Assembly (NCBI GenBank): GCA_002441045.1
Contig: DJWQ01000128.1
Location: forward strand, 9,538 to 51,406
Reading direction: 5' to 3'
From: Firmicutes bacterium UBA6226
GTDB taxonomy: Bacteria; Bacillota_A; Clostridia; Peptostreptococcales; Acidaminobacteraceae
Length of the DNA: 41,869 bases
Below the pieces are notes generated by a model that was given only the letters and a program-made list of their open reading frames with translations, was not told the origin of the DNA and did not search any database. The first letter of the stretch is position 1. Every line of letters begins with the position of its first letter. Below are positions 1 through 7,256 of this stretch, piece by piece. The translations under genes and the position numbers were made by a program.

Positions 1-12
1 TGAGGTGAGGGG

Positions 13-852
13 ATGCAATCTGGTCTTTATTTGAATTTAATTTGGACAATAGTGGTTTTTTCGGTGATTTATATTTCCAAAAATTTAATTTTGAGAACCA
101 TCCATAACAAATGGTATCAAACCGATCGCTATTTTAAAGTAAAGCGTGTAATTAATACGATCGCTTTCTTAATGGTGTTGATTGCACTCGCTTTGATTTG
201 GGTGGATACCACTGGTAGTGTATTGACCTTTATTGGTCTGTTTTCCGCTGGTCTTGCGCTCGCTTTAAAAGAGTTGATATTAAATATTGCTGGATGGATG
301 TACATTTTACTTAGACAGCCTTTTTTTGTCGGAGATCGGATTGAAATATCAGGTATTAAGGGTGATGTTATCGATCAAAACATCTTCAAGTTTAGAGTTG
401 TAGAAATTGGTAATTGGGTTCATGCGGAACAGAGTACTGGTAGAATCGTTCACATTCCAAATTATAAAATTTTTACAGATCCACTGGCAAACTATTCGCT
501 TGGTTTTGAATATATTTGGGATGAGCTCAGCGTTTTGATTCCATTTGAAATGAACTGGCAAAAGGCAAAAAAAATCATGCAAGGCGTTCTAGAGGACATG
601 ACTGAAGATTTTTCTGCTGATATGCAAATGCAGATTAAAAAGGCCTCACGTAAGTACTTGATCTACTATAATAATTTGACACCTATTGTCTATACGGATG
701 TTATAGATAGTGGTGTTAGATTGACCATGAGATATGTTTGCAAGCCGAAGGATCGCAGAACAATAAACGAAAAATTATGGGAGGCACTTCTGGTTAAATT
801 TGATAGTGAATCTGACATCGATTTTGGTTATACTACAATAAGACGTGTATAA
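13..852 (+). CDS. MscS-family mechanosensitive ion channel
   Basis: This 279-residue membrane protein is probably a small-conductance mechanosensitive channel that releases solutes on osmotic down-shock. Hydrophobic helices lie near residues 5-25, 47-65 and 70-100. The last is the pore-lining helix, rich in Gly and Ala (GLFSAGLALALKELILNIAG), and is followed by the usual MscS beta-domain start (QPFFVGDRIEI near 101-111) and the motif HIPNYKIF. The length is typical of short MscS proteins. The ATG at 13 has GAGG/GGGG purines directly upstream. A hairpin terminator follows, so it is separate from the downstream PTS genes. What lies upstream is outside the window. The family call is firm; the ion or regulatory specificity cannot be read from the sequence. 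Confidence 0.88.
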   Translation: MQSGLYLNLIWTIVVFSVIYISKNLILRTIHNKWYQTDRYFKVKRVINTIAFLMVLIALALIWVDTTGSVLTFIGLFSAGLALALKELILNIAGWMYILLRQPFFVGDRIEISGIKGDVIDQNIFKFRVVEIGNWVHAEQSTGRIVHIPNYKIFTDPLANYSLGFEYIWDELSVLIPFEMNWQKAKKIMQGVLEDMTEDFSADMQMQIKKASRKYLIYYNNLTPIVYTDVIDSGVRLTMRYVCKPKDRRTINEKLWEALLVKFDSESDIDFGYTTIRRV

Positions 853-857
853 ATTTC

Positions 858-893
858 ACCCTTACTTGATGATATGTTGAGTAAGGGTATTTT
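858..893 (+). terminator. Intrinsic terminator after the MscS gene
   Basis: ACCCTTACT at 858-866 pairs perfectly with AGTAAGGGT at 880-888 around a 13-base loop, and is followed by ATTTTT. Confidence 0.75.
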
Positions 894-943
894 TATGAAA
901 AAATTAAACCAAATTACCTTAACAATACATCAAAAACATATAT

Positions 944-972
944 TTAGTTTAAATAATGATGTATAGTATAAT
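944..972 (+). promoter_or_regulatory. Probable promoter of the PTS cluster
   Basis: TATAAT at 967-972 is a perfect -10 box lying 25 bases before the EIIA start codon. The best-spaced -35 (TTAGTT, 944-949, 17-base spacer) is poor, so an activator may be needed. The -10 is seen directly; the -35 is uncertain. Confidence 0.5.
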
Positions 973-996
973 AAACATGCATACACGGAGGCAAGT

Positions 997-1413
997 ATGA
1001 GGAATTATTACGTCATTACACATGGTGCTATGGCAATAGGCCTAGCAGAAACGATAAAAATGTTGATTGGAGATAAAAAATCCATCACGCCGATTGCAGC
1101 TTATTTAGGTGATTTATCACTTGAAGAAGAAGTTATAAATGTTGTTGAGGACATTGAGTCTGGAATTGAAGTGATTGTATTTACAGACATCGCGCATGGT
1201 AGTGTGAATCAGTATTTTGTTCCTTTTTTAAAGTATGCCAATTTTCACCTCATTACTGGAATTAATTTAGCAATCGTTTTATCAGTAATGCTTTTAGATT
1301 CTGATGTGCCAATTTCAAAAGAAAGTATTCTAAGTGAAATTGCGTTTTCAAGAGAACAAATTATTTATATGAACACGCATATTATTAAAATTGATGATGC
1401 GGATGAACTGTAA
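997..1413 (+). CDS. PTS mannose-type EIIA domain protein
   Basis: This single-domain 138-residue protein matches the EIIA-Man fold. It opens with a beta strand and the motif THGAMAIGLAE, in which the His near residue 9 is the expected phosphoacceptor from HPr. A second family-like region is VFTDIAHGSVNQ near 61-72. A stand-alone EIIA normally passes phosphate to an EIIB, and an EIIB gene follows 37 bases downstream. GGAGG lies 7 bases before the ATG. No EIIC or EIID membrane genes are present nearby, so its sugar is unknown and a regulatory role through the adjacent PRD regulator is possible. It could alternatively be read as a DhaM-like EIIA, but the EIIB partner favours the mannose family. 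Confidence 0.85.
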   Translation: MRNYYVITHGAMAIGLAETIKMLIGDKKSITPIAAYLGDLSLEEEVINVVEDIESGIEVIVFTDIAHGSVNQYFVPFLKYANFHLITGINLAIVLSVMLLDSDVPISKESILSEIAFSREQIIYMNTHIIKIDDADEL

Positions 1414-1450
1414 CTCAACCCATTTATTTAAGTTAAGAAAGAGGCTGAAA

Positions 1451-1918
1451 GTGTCTATTATACACGTGAGAATTGATGATCGTTTGGTTCACGGTCAAGT
1501 GGCTATGATATGGACCAATGTCTTAAGTGCGACTCGAATAATGGTTGTGGACGATGAAGCTTCCAAATCCGATATAAAAAAGATGTCGTTAAAGTTAGCG
1601 ACACCAAATGGTGTAAGCCTTTCGGTACTGACGATAGAGGCAGCTTCAAAACGAATTCATGAAGGCGTATATGAAGGTCAGCGCGTCCTTTTGGTTATAA
1701 AATCACCTGAAAATTTACTAAGGCTTATCAAATATGGTGTCGCTATTAATGAAGCCAATTTGGGCAATTTAACAGCTAAGGATGGTGTCCATCATTTTAG
1801 CAATACGATTATCATGAATGATGAGCAGGTTAATGTATGTAAACAGTTGAGAAAGCTAGATGTCAAGCTGACGATGCAGTTACTACCTTCGGATGATGAT
1901 TCGGAAGTGATTATATGA
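1451..1918 (+). CDS. PTS mannose/fructose/sorbose-type EIIB
   Basis: This 155-residue cytoplasmic protein carries the EIIB-Man signature IHVRIDDRLVHGQVAMIW close to its start; the His of LVHGQV is the expected phosphorylated residue. I chose the GTG at 1451 because AAAGAGG ends 6 bases upstream and the protein then begins exactly where EIIB proteins do; a longer reading from 1391 adds 20 unrelated residues overlapping the EIIA gene. Its 3' end overlaps the next gene by four bases (ATGA), which suggests translational coupling to the PRD regulator. It should receive phosphate from the EIIA encoded upstream. The membrane EIIC/EIID partners are not in this window. Confidence 0.87.
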   Translation: MSIIHVRIDDRLVHGQVAMIWTNVLSATRIMVVDDEASKSDIKKMSLKLATPNGVSLSVLTIEAASKRIHEGVYEGQRVLLVIKSPENLLRLIKYGVAINEANLGNLTAKDGVHHFSNTIIMNDEQVNVCKQLRKLDVKLTMQLLPSDDDSEVII

Positions 1919-3846
1919 TTGATCAACTTGGGAAACGTGAAATTTTGATTATCAAACATCTAATCAATGCGAAAAAACCTTTAAGTAGTGATATCCTTGG
2001 TGTTATTCTCGGCACATCTCCTAAAACTATCCGTTCAAGTATGGCATTTATAGGTGAAATTCTAAAAATCGCTGGTGGCGCAAAGATCATATCTAAAACA
2101 GGGAGTGGCTATGCCATAGAAGTTGAAGATGAAAACGAATTTAGAGTATTCATGCAAACTTTCAATGCCAAATATCTGGATGCTTACTGGATACCGACAC
2201 ACACTTCTTCTAGAGTGGCATATATTATGCGAAGATTACTAATGGCGCGTGAACACATCAAAATGGAACGATTGATGGAGGAACTTTACGTCAGCCGAGT
2301 AACGTTATCAAAGGATCTTAAAGAAGTAAGAAAGTTATTGACAACCTATCATTTGAGACTGGAACATCGTGCCAAATATGGACTCATGATTATCGGTAGA
2401 GAATTTCATATTAGAGTTGCTTTAGTAGATTATCTCGATGTAGATGAGGATGCCAATACTTCCATGCATTACGATGAAAGAACCCTTTATCTTAAAGATC
2501 CTAAAATGCTAAATGATGAAACCATTCGTGCATTAATAGAATACCAAATTTCTATTTCAAATAATTCGTTACGTAAAATTATAAAGTATATCATCGTTAC
2601 TGAATATAGGCTTCAAAGTAAGCATTTTCCAGTGATTTTGCCAGACGACTTTGTCAATATTAAACAGAAAGTTGAATATACAGTCGCTACAAAGGTGGTT
2701 AAATCATGTTCACTGAATTGGAATGAAGATGAGATAGGCTTACTTGCGGTTCTTTTTATCTCAAGAAGAAACATCATGAAAAATGAAGCTTTTTCTTTTA
2801 GATTGGATTCACAGGCGGTTGCTTATAGTGAAGGCATCATTAAATTCTTAAATGAATCGCTTTCTATTGATCTTTCAGAGTTTGAAACCTTTAGAGATGA
2901 ATTGGCAAAGCACCTAAGAGGCATGATCTATAGAATTACCTTTGGAATAGAAAAAAGAGATGTGGGGATTTTGGAAAGTAAAGGGAGTAATCCTGCCTTT
3001 GAATACGCTGTTGTTGCTTGTAAATGGTTGAGTAAAGTTCTGAATCAAAGCATTCAAGAAACTGAAATTGCTTTCTTGTCCTACCGATTTTACATGTTTT
3101 ATAGACTTTTAACGACTAAAGAAAAATCAAACGTATTGGTTGTACTATCAAGTGGCAAGAACGCTTCCGACTTATTTATATATGAACTTCTAGGCAATTT
3201 CGGGACATTTATAGATACTGCAGATGCAGCAGAATTTTATGAAATTCCGTTTATCAGTATGGAAAAGTACGATCTTATATTAACCGATATTCCAGCGATA
3301 CAGTTCAACGTACGCATACCAGTTAAACGGGTTAATTATATATTCGATGACAATGATCTTCAGAAGATAAAAAGTTTTTTTGTGCATTCCCAAATTAACT
3401 CTGAACAGTTCTTGTCTTACTTTTCTAAGGCACATTACTTTAGAGAGGTAGAGCTAGAAACTAAAGAAGAGGTTATAGATTATATGCTTCAAAACATGTC
3501 CATAGAGGATGTAGAAACCAGACGTATAATTCTACAAAGGGAAAAAACTTCTTCTACTGAACGTGGCAACAGTGTTGCAATACCGCATACAAATTATTTG
3601 TTTATTGAGTCACCGAAGATTGCTATTTGCTTACTTAAAAAGCCGATTATCTGGCATAGAGAGTACTGTCAGTTGGTATTTTTAGTGTTAAATGGTAAGC
3701 AAGAAAAAGAACCATTTATTGCCCTTAGTATCGCTAAAGCAGCAACTGGCAATATACAATTTGTTTACGATATGATTCGAACTAAGAATTTTGAAGAAGC
3801 ACACGTGGTTCTTGAAACGTTTATTGAATCATTTGAGTTATATTAA
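1915..3846 (+). CDS. PRD-domain transcriptional regulator with EIIB-like and EIIA domains
   Basis: This 643-residue protein has the layout of MtlR/LicR-type PTS regulators: an HTH near residues 5-65, a second HTH near 105-165, two PRD domains at about 200-295 and 305-400, an EIIB-Gat-like domain at about 405-490 and a fructose-type EIIA domain at about 497-640. The EIIA active-site motif is present (VAIPHT, His558). By eye, the EIIB loop reads LSSG where a Cys is usual, and the second His of each PRD seems replaced (FISRRN and FLSYRFY). It would sense PTS phosphorylation and activate transcription; its targets may include an unlinked EIIC/EIID. It overlaps the EIIB gene by 4 bases and precedes ptsI. 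There is no AAA+ domain, so it is not a LevR-type sigma-54 activator. Confidence 0.87.
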   Translation: MIDQLGKREILIIKHLINAKKPLSSDILGVILGTSPKTIRSSMAFIGEILKIAGGAKIISKTGSGYAIEVEDENEFRVFMQTFNAKYLDAYWIPTHTSSRVAYIMRRLLMAREHIKMERLMEELYVSRVTLSKDLKEVRKLLTTYHLRLEHRAKYGLMIIGREFHIRVALVDYLDVDEDANTSMHYDERTLYLKDPKMLNDETIRALIEYQISISNNSLRKIIKYIIVTEYRLQSKHFPVILPDDFVNIKQKVEYTVATKVVKSCSLNWNEDEIGLLAVLFISRRNIMKNEAFSFRLDSQAVAYSEGIIKFLNESLSIDLSEFETFRDELAKHLRGMIYRITFGIEKRDVGILESKGSNPAFEYAVVACKWLSKVLNQSIQETEIAFLSYRFYMFYRLLTTKEKSNVLVVLSSGKNASDLFIYELLGNFGTFIDTADAAEFYEIPFISMEKYDLILTDIPAIQFNVRIPVKRVNYIFDDNDLQKIKSFFVHSQINSEQFLSYFSKAHYFREVELETKEEVIDYMLQNMSIEDVETRRIILQREKTSSTERGNSVAIPHTNYLFIESPKIAICLLKKPIIWHREYCQLVFLVLNGKQEKEPFIALSIAKAATGNIQFVYDMIRTKNFEEAHVVLETFIESFELY

Positions 3847-3871
3847 TAAAGGATGGGGAAGGAGTTTTAAA

Positions 3872-5491
3872 ATGATTAAAGGGATTGCAGCATCAAAGGG
3901 CTATGCAATTGGCAAAATTAAAGTGATGCGTCACATAGAGTGGACGGTAGATTTAACACCTTCTGTTGATTGTGCAAAGGAGTTAACTGAACTAAAAAAA
4001 TCTGTTGAAGCATCAAGAGAGCAATTGAAAGCAATCAGAGACAATACTGCTAAAAATATTGGTGAACATGAAGCGATGGTTTTCGATTCGCATATGATGT
4101 TTTTAGACGATCCTGAGTTTGTAGGTGCTATGGAAGAAGCGATCAACTCAGAAGCTAAAAGAGCAGTTGCCGCGGTTGAGCAAGTTAAAAATTTCTTCAA
4201 ATCGATGTTTGAACAAATGGACAATGCTTACATGAAAGAAAGGGCAGCTGACATCGTTGACGTTTCTAATCGATTAATTAAAAACTTACTTGGACTTCCA
4301 ACGGATAATGGTAACTTAGAAGAAAATACTATTATCGTAGCTCATGATTTAACACCATCAGATACGGCTCAATTAGACAAGACGAAAGTTATTGGCTTTT
4401 TAACCGATATCGGTGGTACAACGTCTCATAGTGCAATTATGGCGAGAAGCCTAGAAATTTGTGCGGTTGTCGGTTTAGGTGATATTACTGATAAAGTGAC
4501 GGATGGTATGGTCTGCATCATGGATGGCGTTAAGGGTGAAGTTATTTTAAGCCCATCACACACTCGAATTGAAGAATATGAAGCGTTAGCGGAAGCTTAT
4601 AGAAAGAAACGAGAGGATTTAAAGAAGTATAAAGATATAAAACTTGCCTATAAAGATGGTCGAGAAATTTTAGTTGCTGGTAATATCGGTTCTGTAAAAG
4701 ATCTAGATTCAGTTATTGAAAATGGTGCAGATGGAATAGGACTTTTTAGAACAGAGTTTGTATTTATGGACCGTGCTTCAGCACCTACTGAAGATGAACA
4801 ATATGAAATCTACAAAACAGTTGCTGAAAGAATGAGCGGCAAGCCTGTGGTAATTAGAACGTTAGATATTGGCGGCGATAAGCAAATTGATTATTTAGAA
4901 ATGGAACCAGAGATGAATCCATTTTTAGGTCTTAGAGCTATTCGTCTATGTTTTAAGTATGTCGATTTATTTAAAGCACAAATAAGAGCTCTATTAAGAG
5001 CCAGTGTACATGGTGATGTTAATGTTATGCTGCCTATGATAGGTGCAGTTGAAGAAATCAAGCAAGCAAAAGCGATTATTGAAGAATGTAAAGCCGAGCT
5101 AAGAGCAGAAGGAATTGCCTTTAATGAAAATATGCCAGTGGGAATCATGATTGAAATACCTGCAGCAGCTATAGCCGCAGATATTTTAGCTGAAGAGGTT
5201 GACTTCTTTAGTATTGGAACAAATGATTTAATTCAATACACGCTTGCCGTCGATCGTATGAATTCAAATATTTCTCACTTATATAATCCGATGAATCCCT
5301 CTGTTTTAAGATTAATAGAAATGACCATAAAAGCGGCTCATAACGCAGGTATATGGTGTGGGATGTGTGGCGAAATGGCAGGGGACTTACGTGCAACAGA
5401 AGTATTGCTCAGTATGGGTCTTGATGAGTTTTCTATGTCGGGATCATCCATCCTCGACGTAAAAGAGAAGATTTTTACACAATTGAAATAA
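3872..5491 (+). CDS. ptsI: Phosphoenolpyruvate-protein phosphotransferase (PTS enzyme I)
   Basis: Enzyme I transfers phosphate from PEP to HPr in the cytoplasm, the first step of PTS sugar uptake. All key motifs are visible: the phospho-His loop GGTTSHSAIMAR near residues 181-192, DIGGDKQ and FLGLRAIR in the TIM barrel, the signature DFFSIGTNDLIQYTLAVDR, and the active-site Cys in CGMCGEMAGD near the C-terminus. At 539 residues it is slightly shorter than the usual 570 or so. I start at ATG 3872, where the protein begins MIKGIAASKGYAIG as in the family; AAGGAG lies 7 bases upstream. An upstream in-frame start at 3791 would lie inside the regulator gene. No HPr gene is visible in the window. 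Confidence 0.97.
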   Translation: MIKGIAASKGYAIGKIKVMRHIEWTVDLTPSVDCAKELTELKKSVEASREQLKAIRDNTAKNIGEHEAMVFDSHMMFLDDPEFVGAMEEAINSEAKRAVAAVEQVKNFFKSMFEQMDNAYMKERAADIVDVSNRLIKNLLGLPTDNGNLEENTIIVAHDLTPSDTAQLDKTKVIGFLTDIGGTTSHSAIMARSLEICAVVGLGDITDKVTDGMVCIMDGVKGEVILSPSHTRIEEYEALAEAYRKKREDLKKYKDIKLAYKDGREILVAGNIGSVKDLDSVIENGADGIGLFRTEFVFMDRASAPTEDEQYEIYKTVAERMSGKPVVIRTLDIGGDKQIDYLEMEPEMNPFLGLRAIRLCFKYVDLFKAQIRALLRASVHGDVNVMLPMIGAVEEIKQAKAIIEECKAELRAEGIAFNENMPVGIMIEIPAAAIAADILAEEVDFFSIGTNDLIQYTLAVDRMNSNISHLYNPMNPSVLRLIEMTIKAAHNAGIWCGMCGEMAGDLRATEVLLSMGLDEFSMSGSSILDVKEKIFTQLK

Positions 5492-5538
5492 GGTGCTTTC
5501 AAGCAATAACATTAATATATAATTTCAACAGTATTACA

Positions 5539-5571
5539 AGGACTTTGGTCAGAGGGACCAAGGTCCTTTTT
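5539..5571 (+). terminator. Intrinsic terminator after ptsI
   Basis: AGGACTTTGGTC at 5539-5550 pairs with GACCAAGGTCCT at 5556-5567 (one G-U pair), with a 5-base loop and a T run. It closes the PTS cluster. Confidence 0.85.
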
Positions 5572-5600
5572 AATTACAAATTAATCACAAGTCCGTTACA

Positions 5601-5628
5601 TTGCCACAATTTTAAAGATTAATATGCT
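5601..5628 (+). promoter_or_regulatory. Possible promoter of the SLH/M15 protein gene
   Basis: TTGCCA at 5601-5606 and TATGCT at 5623-5628 are spaced by 16 bases, about 120 bases before the TTG start. The -10 is weak; TATTAT at 5628 is an alternative with a poor spacer. The rest of the 5572-5746 gap shows nothing else I can support. Confidence 0.35.
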
Positions 5629-5746
5629 ATTATGAATTTACATTAGATATAGAATTGTAATGATTCAAATATTTAAAGCAGAGTTTAATTGGAAAATCGA
5701 TAGTCAATCGAATAAATAGAACTTTTGAGGGAAAGGTTGGTAGAAT

Positions 5747-7114
5747 TTGACAAATAAGTTAAAGAGTTTAGCGTTAACGCTTATCGTTTCTGGAGCATTA
5801 ATTACAACTGGTATGATGCCATCGTTTGCTGATGCAAAATGGTACGAAACAGATATGAATGAAGCGAACAGCTGGTTAATTATCCCTGAGGATATGATGC
5901 AAGAATCCTATGATAGCTTTATTACAAGAGGCGAGTTTGCTGAAATTTTAGTTAGAGCTTATCTAAGTAGTGGTGGTAATTTTGACAACTTAAAGTATGA
6001 GGCTTATTTTGATGATACTGAGACGATTTATCCTGACTTAGTTTATTATTTACAGATGGTTTCAGGTTATCCAGATGGTACTTTTAAGCCAGACGGTAAG
6101 ATCAAAAGAGAAGAAATGTTTGTTATGATCGATAAGTTCACTTTGTTGATTTCACGTCAAAAGCCAACGGAAGTAAATGAAGAATCCCTAACAAAAAGCA
6201 GAGCTTATTTAGAAACTAGAATTAGTGACTCTGCTTCATTGAATGACTGGTCTGTGCCTTCTGTAGAAAGATTAATTCGACAAGGCATCATTAGTGGTAG
6301 TGGCACTGGTTTAATCTCTCCTAAAATTAGTACAACAAGAGCTCAAGCTCTAATAATGATTAAAAAAGCGATAACTTTATATCGATATTCTCCTATAAGT
6401 TCAAAACAGATGTCCTATCGATTAAATGAAGTTGCATATATGGATGTCTATAGTGATCCAAATAATTACTTTACCTCAAGAGGAAGTTACTCAAGAGGCA
6501 ATTGGAACAATTCAAATGGTGAAAATAATGATAACTACAATTATAGTCGAAACTATAGACCTCGATCACTAGAAGAAATCTACACACCAGAGCAACTACT
6601 AGTGATGCTAGGTAATAATTCTGTAAAATACGCGCTTGTTTTCGGAGCAGCAGATGCAACTCGTTATCAAACTGCTGAAGAAGCGCAAAAGCATATGGTG
6701 AGTATTGCGGTTGATGTTTGGGTCTTAAATAGCAATGGAACTAAAACAAAAGGAATTAAGTATCTTACAGTTAATGAAAACATAGCCGATATAGTAAAGG
6801 CCATTTTTCAAGACATATTTGAGGGACCAGAAAAGTTTCCTATTAAAAATGTTGGTGGCTACTCATGGCGTGCCAGTGAAACATCTGAGCATCGATGGGG
6901 ACTAGCAATCGACATTAATTCAAATGAAAACTATATGATCAAGCCCGATGGTACTGTTGTCGCAGGTTCATTTTGGATGCCAGGTAGTGATCCTTATTCT
7001 ATAAAACCAGATGGCGATGTGGTAAAAGCATTTAAAGCTCATGGTTTTACATGGGGTGGCGATGCTTGGTCATCAAGTAATGACTATATGCACTTTTCAT
7101 ATTTAGGTTGGTAA
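5747..7114 (+). CDS. Secreted SLH-domain protein with C-terminal M15-type peptidase (D-Ala-D-Ala carboxypeptidase-like)
   Basis: This 455-residue exported protein begins with a signal peptide (KSLALTLIVSGALITTG, cleavage near FADA). Residues about 30-210 hold SLH-like repeats, including SGYPDGTFKPDGKIKREE and the later ISPKISTTRAQAL, which anchor proteins to secondary cell-wall polymers. A Ser/Asn/Tyr/Arg-rich linker (about 240-280) leads to a VanY/M15-type zinc peptidase domain: SEHRWGLAIDIN gives the His and Asp ligands and DYMHFSYLGW the last His. It probably trims peptidoglycan stem peptides at the cell surface. The start is TTG 5747, with AAAGG about 10 bases upstream. The catalytic residues look intact. 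The exact bond cleaved (D,D or L,D) cannot be told. Confidence 0.86.
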   Translation: MTNKLKSLALTLIVSGALITTGMMPSFADAKWYETDMNEANSWLIIPEDMMQESYDSFITRGEFAEILVRAYLSSGGNFDNLKYEAYFDDTETIYPDLVYYLQMVSGYPDGTFKPDGKIKREEMFVMIDKFTLLISRQKPTEVNEESLTKSRAYLETRISDSASLNDWSVPSVERLIRQGIISGSGTGLISPKISTTRAQALIMIKKAITLYRYSPISSKQMSYRLNEVAYMDVYSDPNNYFTSRGSYSRGNWNNSNGENNDNYNYSRNYRPRSLEEIYTPEQLLVMLGNNSVKYALVFGAADATRYQTAEEAQKHMVSIAVDVWVLNSNGTKTKGIKYLTVNENIADIVKAIFQDIFEGPEKFPIKNVGGYSWRASETSEHRWGLAIDINSNENYMIKPDGTVVAGSFWMPGSDPYSIKPDGDVVKAFKAHGFTWGGDAWSSSNDYMHFSYLGW

Positions 7115-7123
7115 AAAAAATAA

Positions 7124-7151
7124 TTCAATTTTCAGATAATTATGTTAAAAT
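7124..7151 (+). promoter_or_regulatory. Promoter of tRNA-Gly and, by read-through, the ABC operon
   Basis: TTCAAT (7124-7129) and TAAAAT (7146-7151) are 16 bases apart. Transcription would begin near 7158, about 12 bases before the mature tRNA 5' end. No other promoter can fit between the tRNA and the next start codon. Confidence 0.5.
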
Positions 7152-7169
7152 ACCCTTATAGGAATAATT

Positions 7170-7243
7170 GCGGGTGTAGCTTAGTGGTAGAGTTCTGGCT
7201 TCCCAAGCCAGCTGTGTGGGTTCGATTCCCATCACCCGCTCCA
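7170..7243 (+). tRNA. tRNA-Gly (anticodon CCC)
   Basis: The 74-base sequence folds as a full cloverleaf. The acceptor GCGGGTG at 7170-7176 pairs with CACCCGC at 7233-7239. The D arm contains AGTGGTAGAG. The anticodon stem CTGGC/GCCAG encloses the loop TTCCCAA, giving anticodon CCC for GGG codons. The T loop is TTCGATT. The discriminator base is T7240 and CCA is encoded at 7241-7243. The next start codon is only 13 bases away, with no room for a terminator. Confidence 0.97.
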
Positions 7244-7256
7244 ATTGAGGGGACAT

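Noticed and set aside
3791..3871. Upstream start extending PtsI by 27 residues
   Set aside because: It lies within the regulator gene and the added residues are not part of the enzyme I family; AAGGAG supports 3872.
7245..7256. TTG at 7245 as start of the first ABC permease gene
   Set aside because: It is 2 bases from the tRNA end and would place the GAGGGG site inside the coding region; ATG 7257 has that site at correct spacing.
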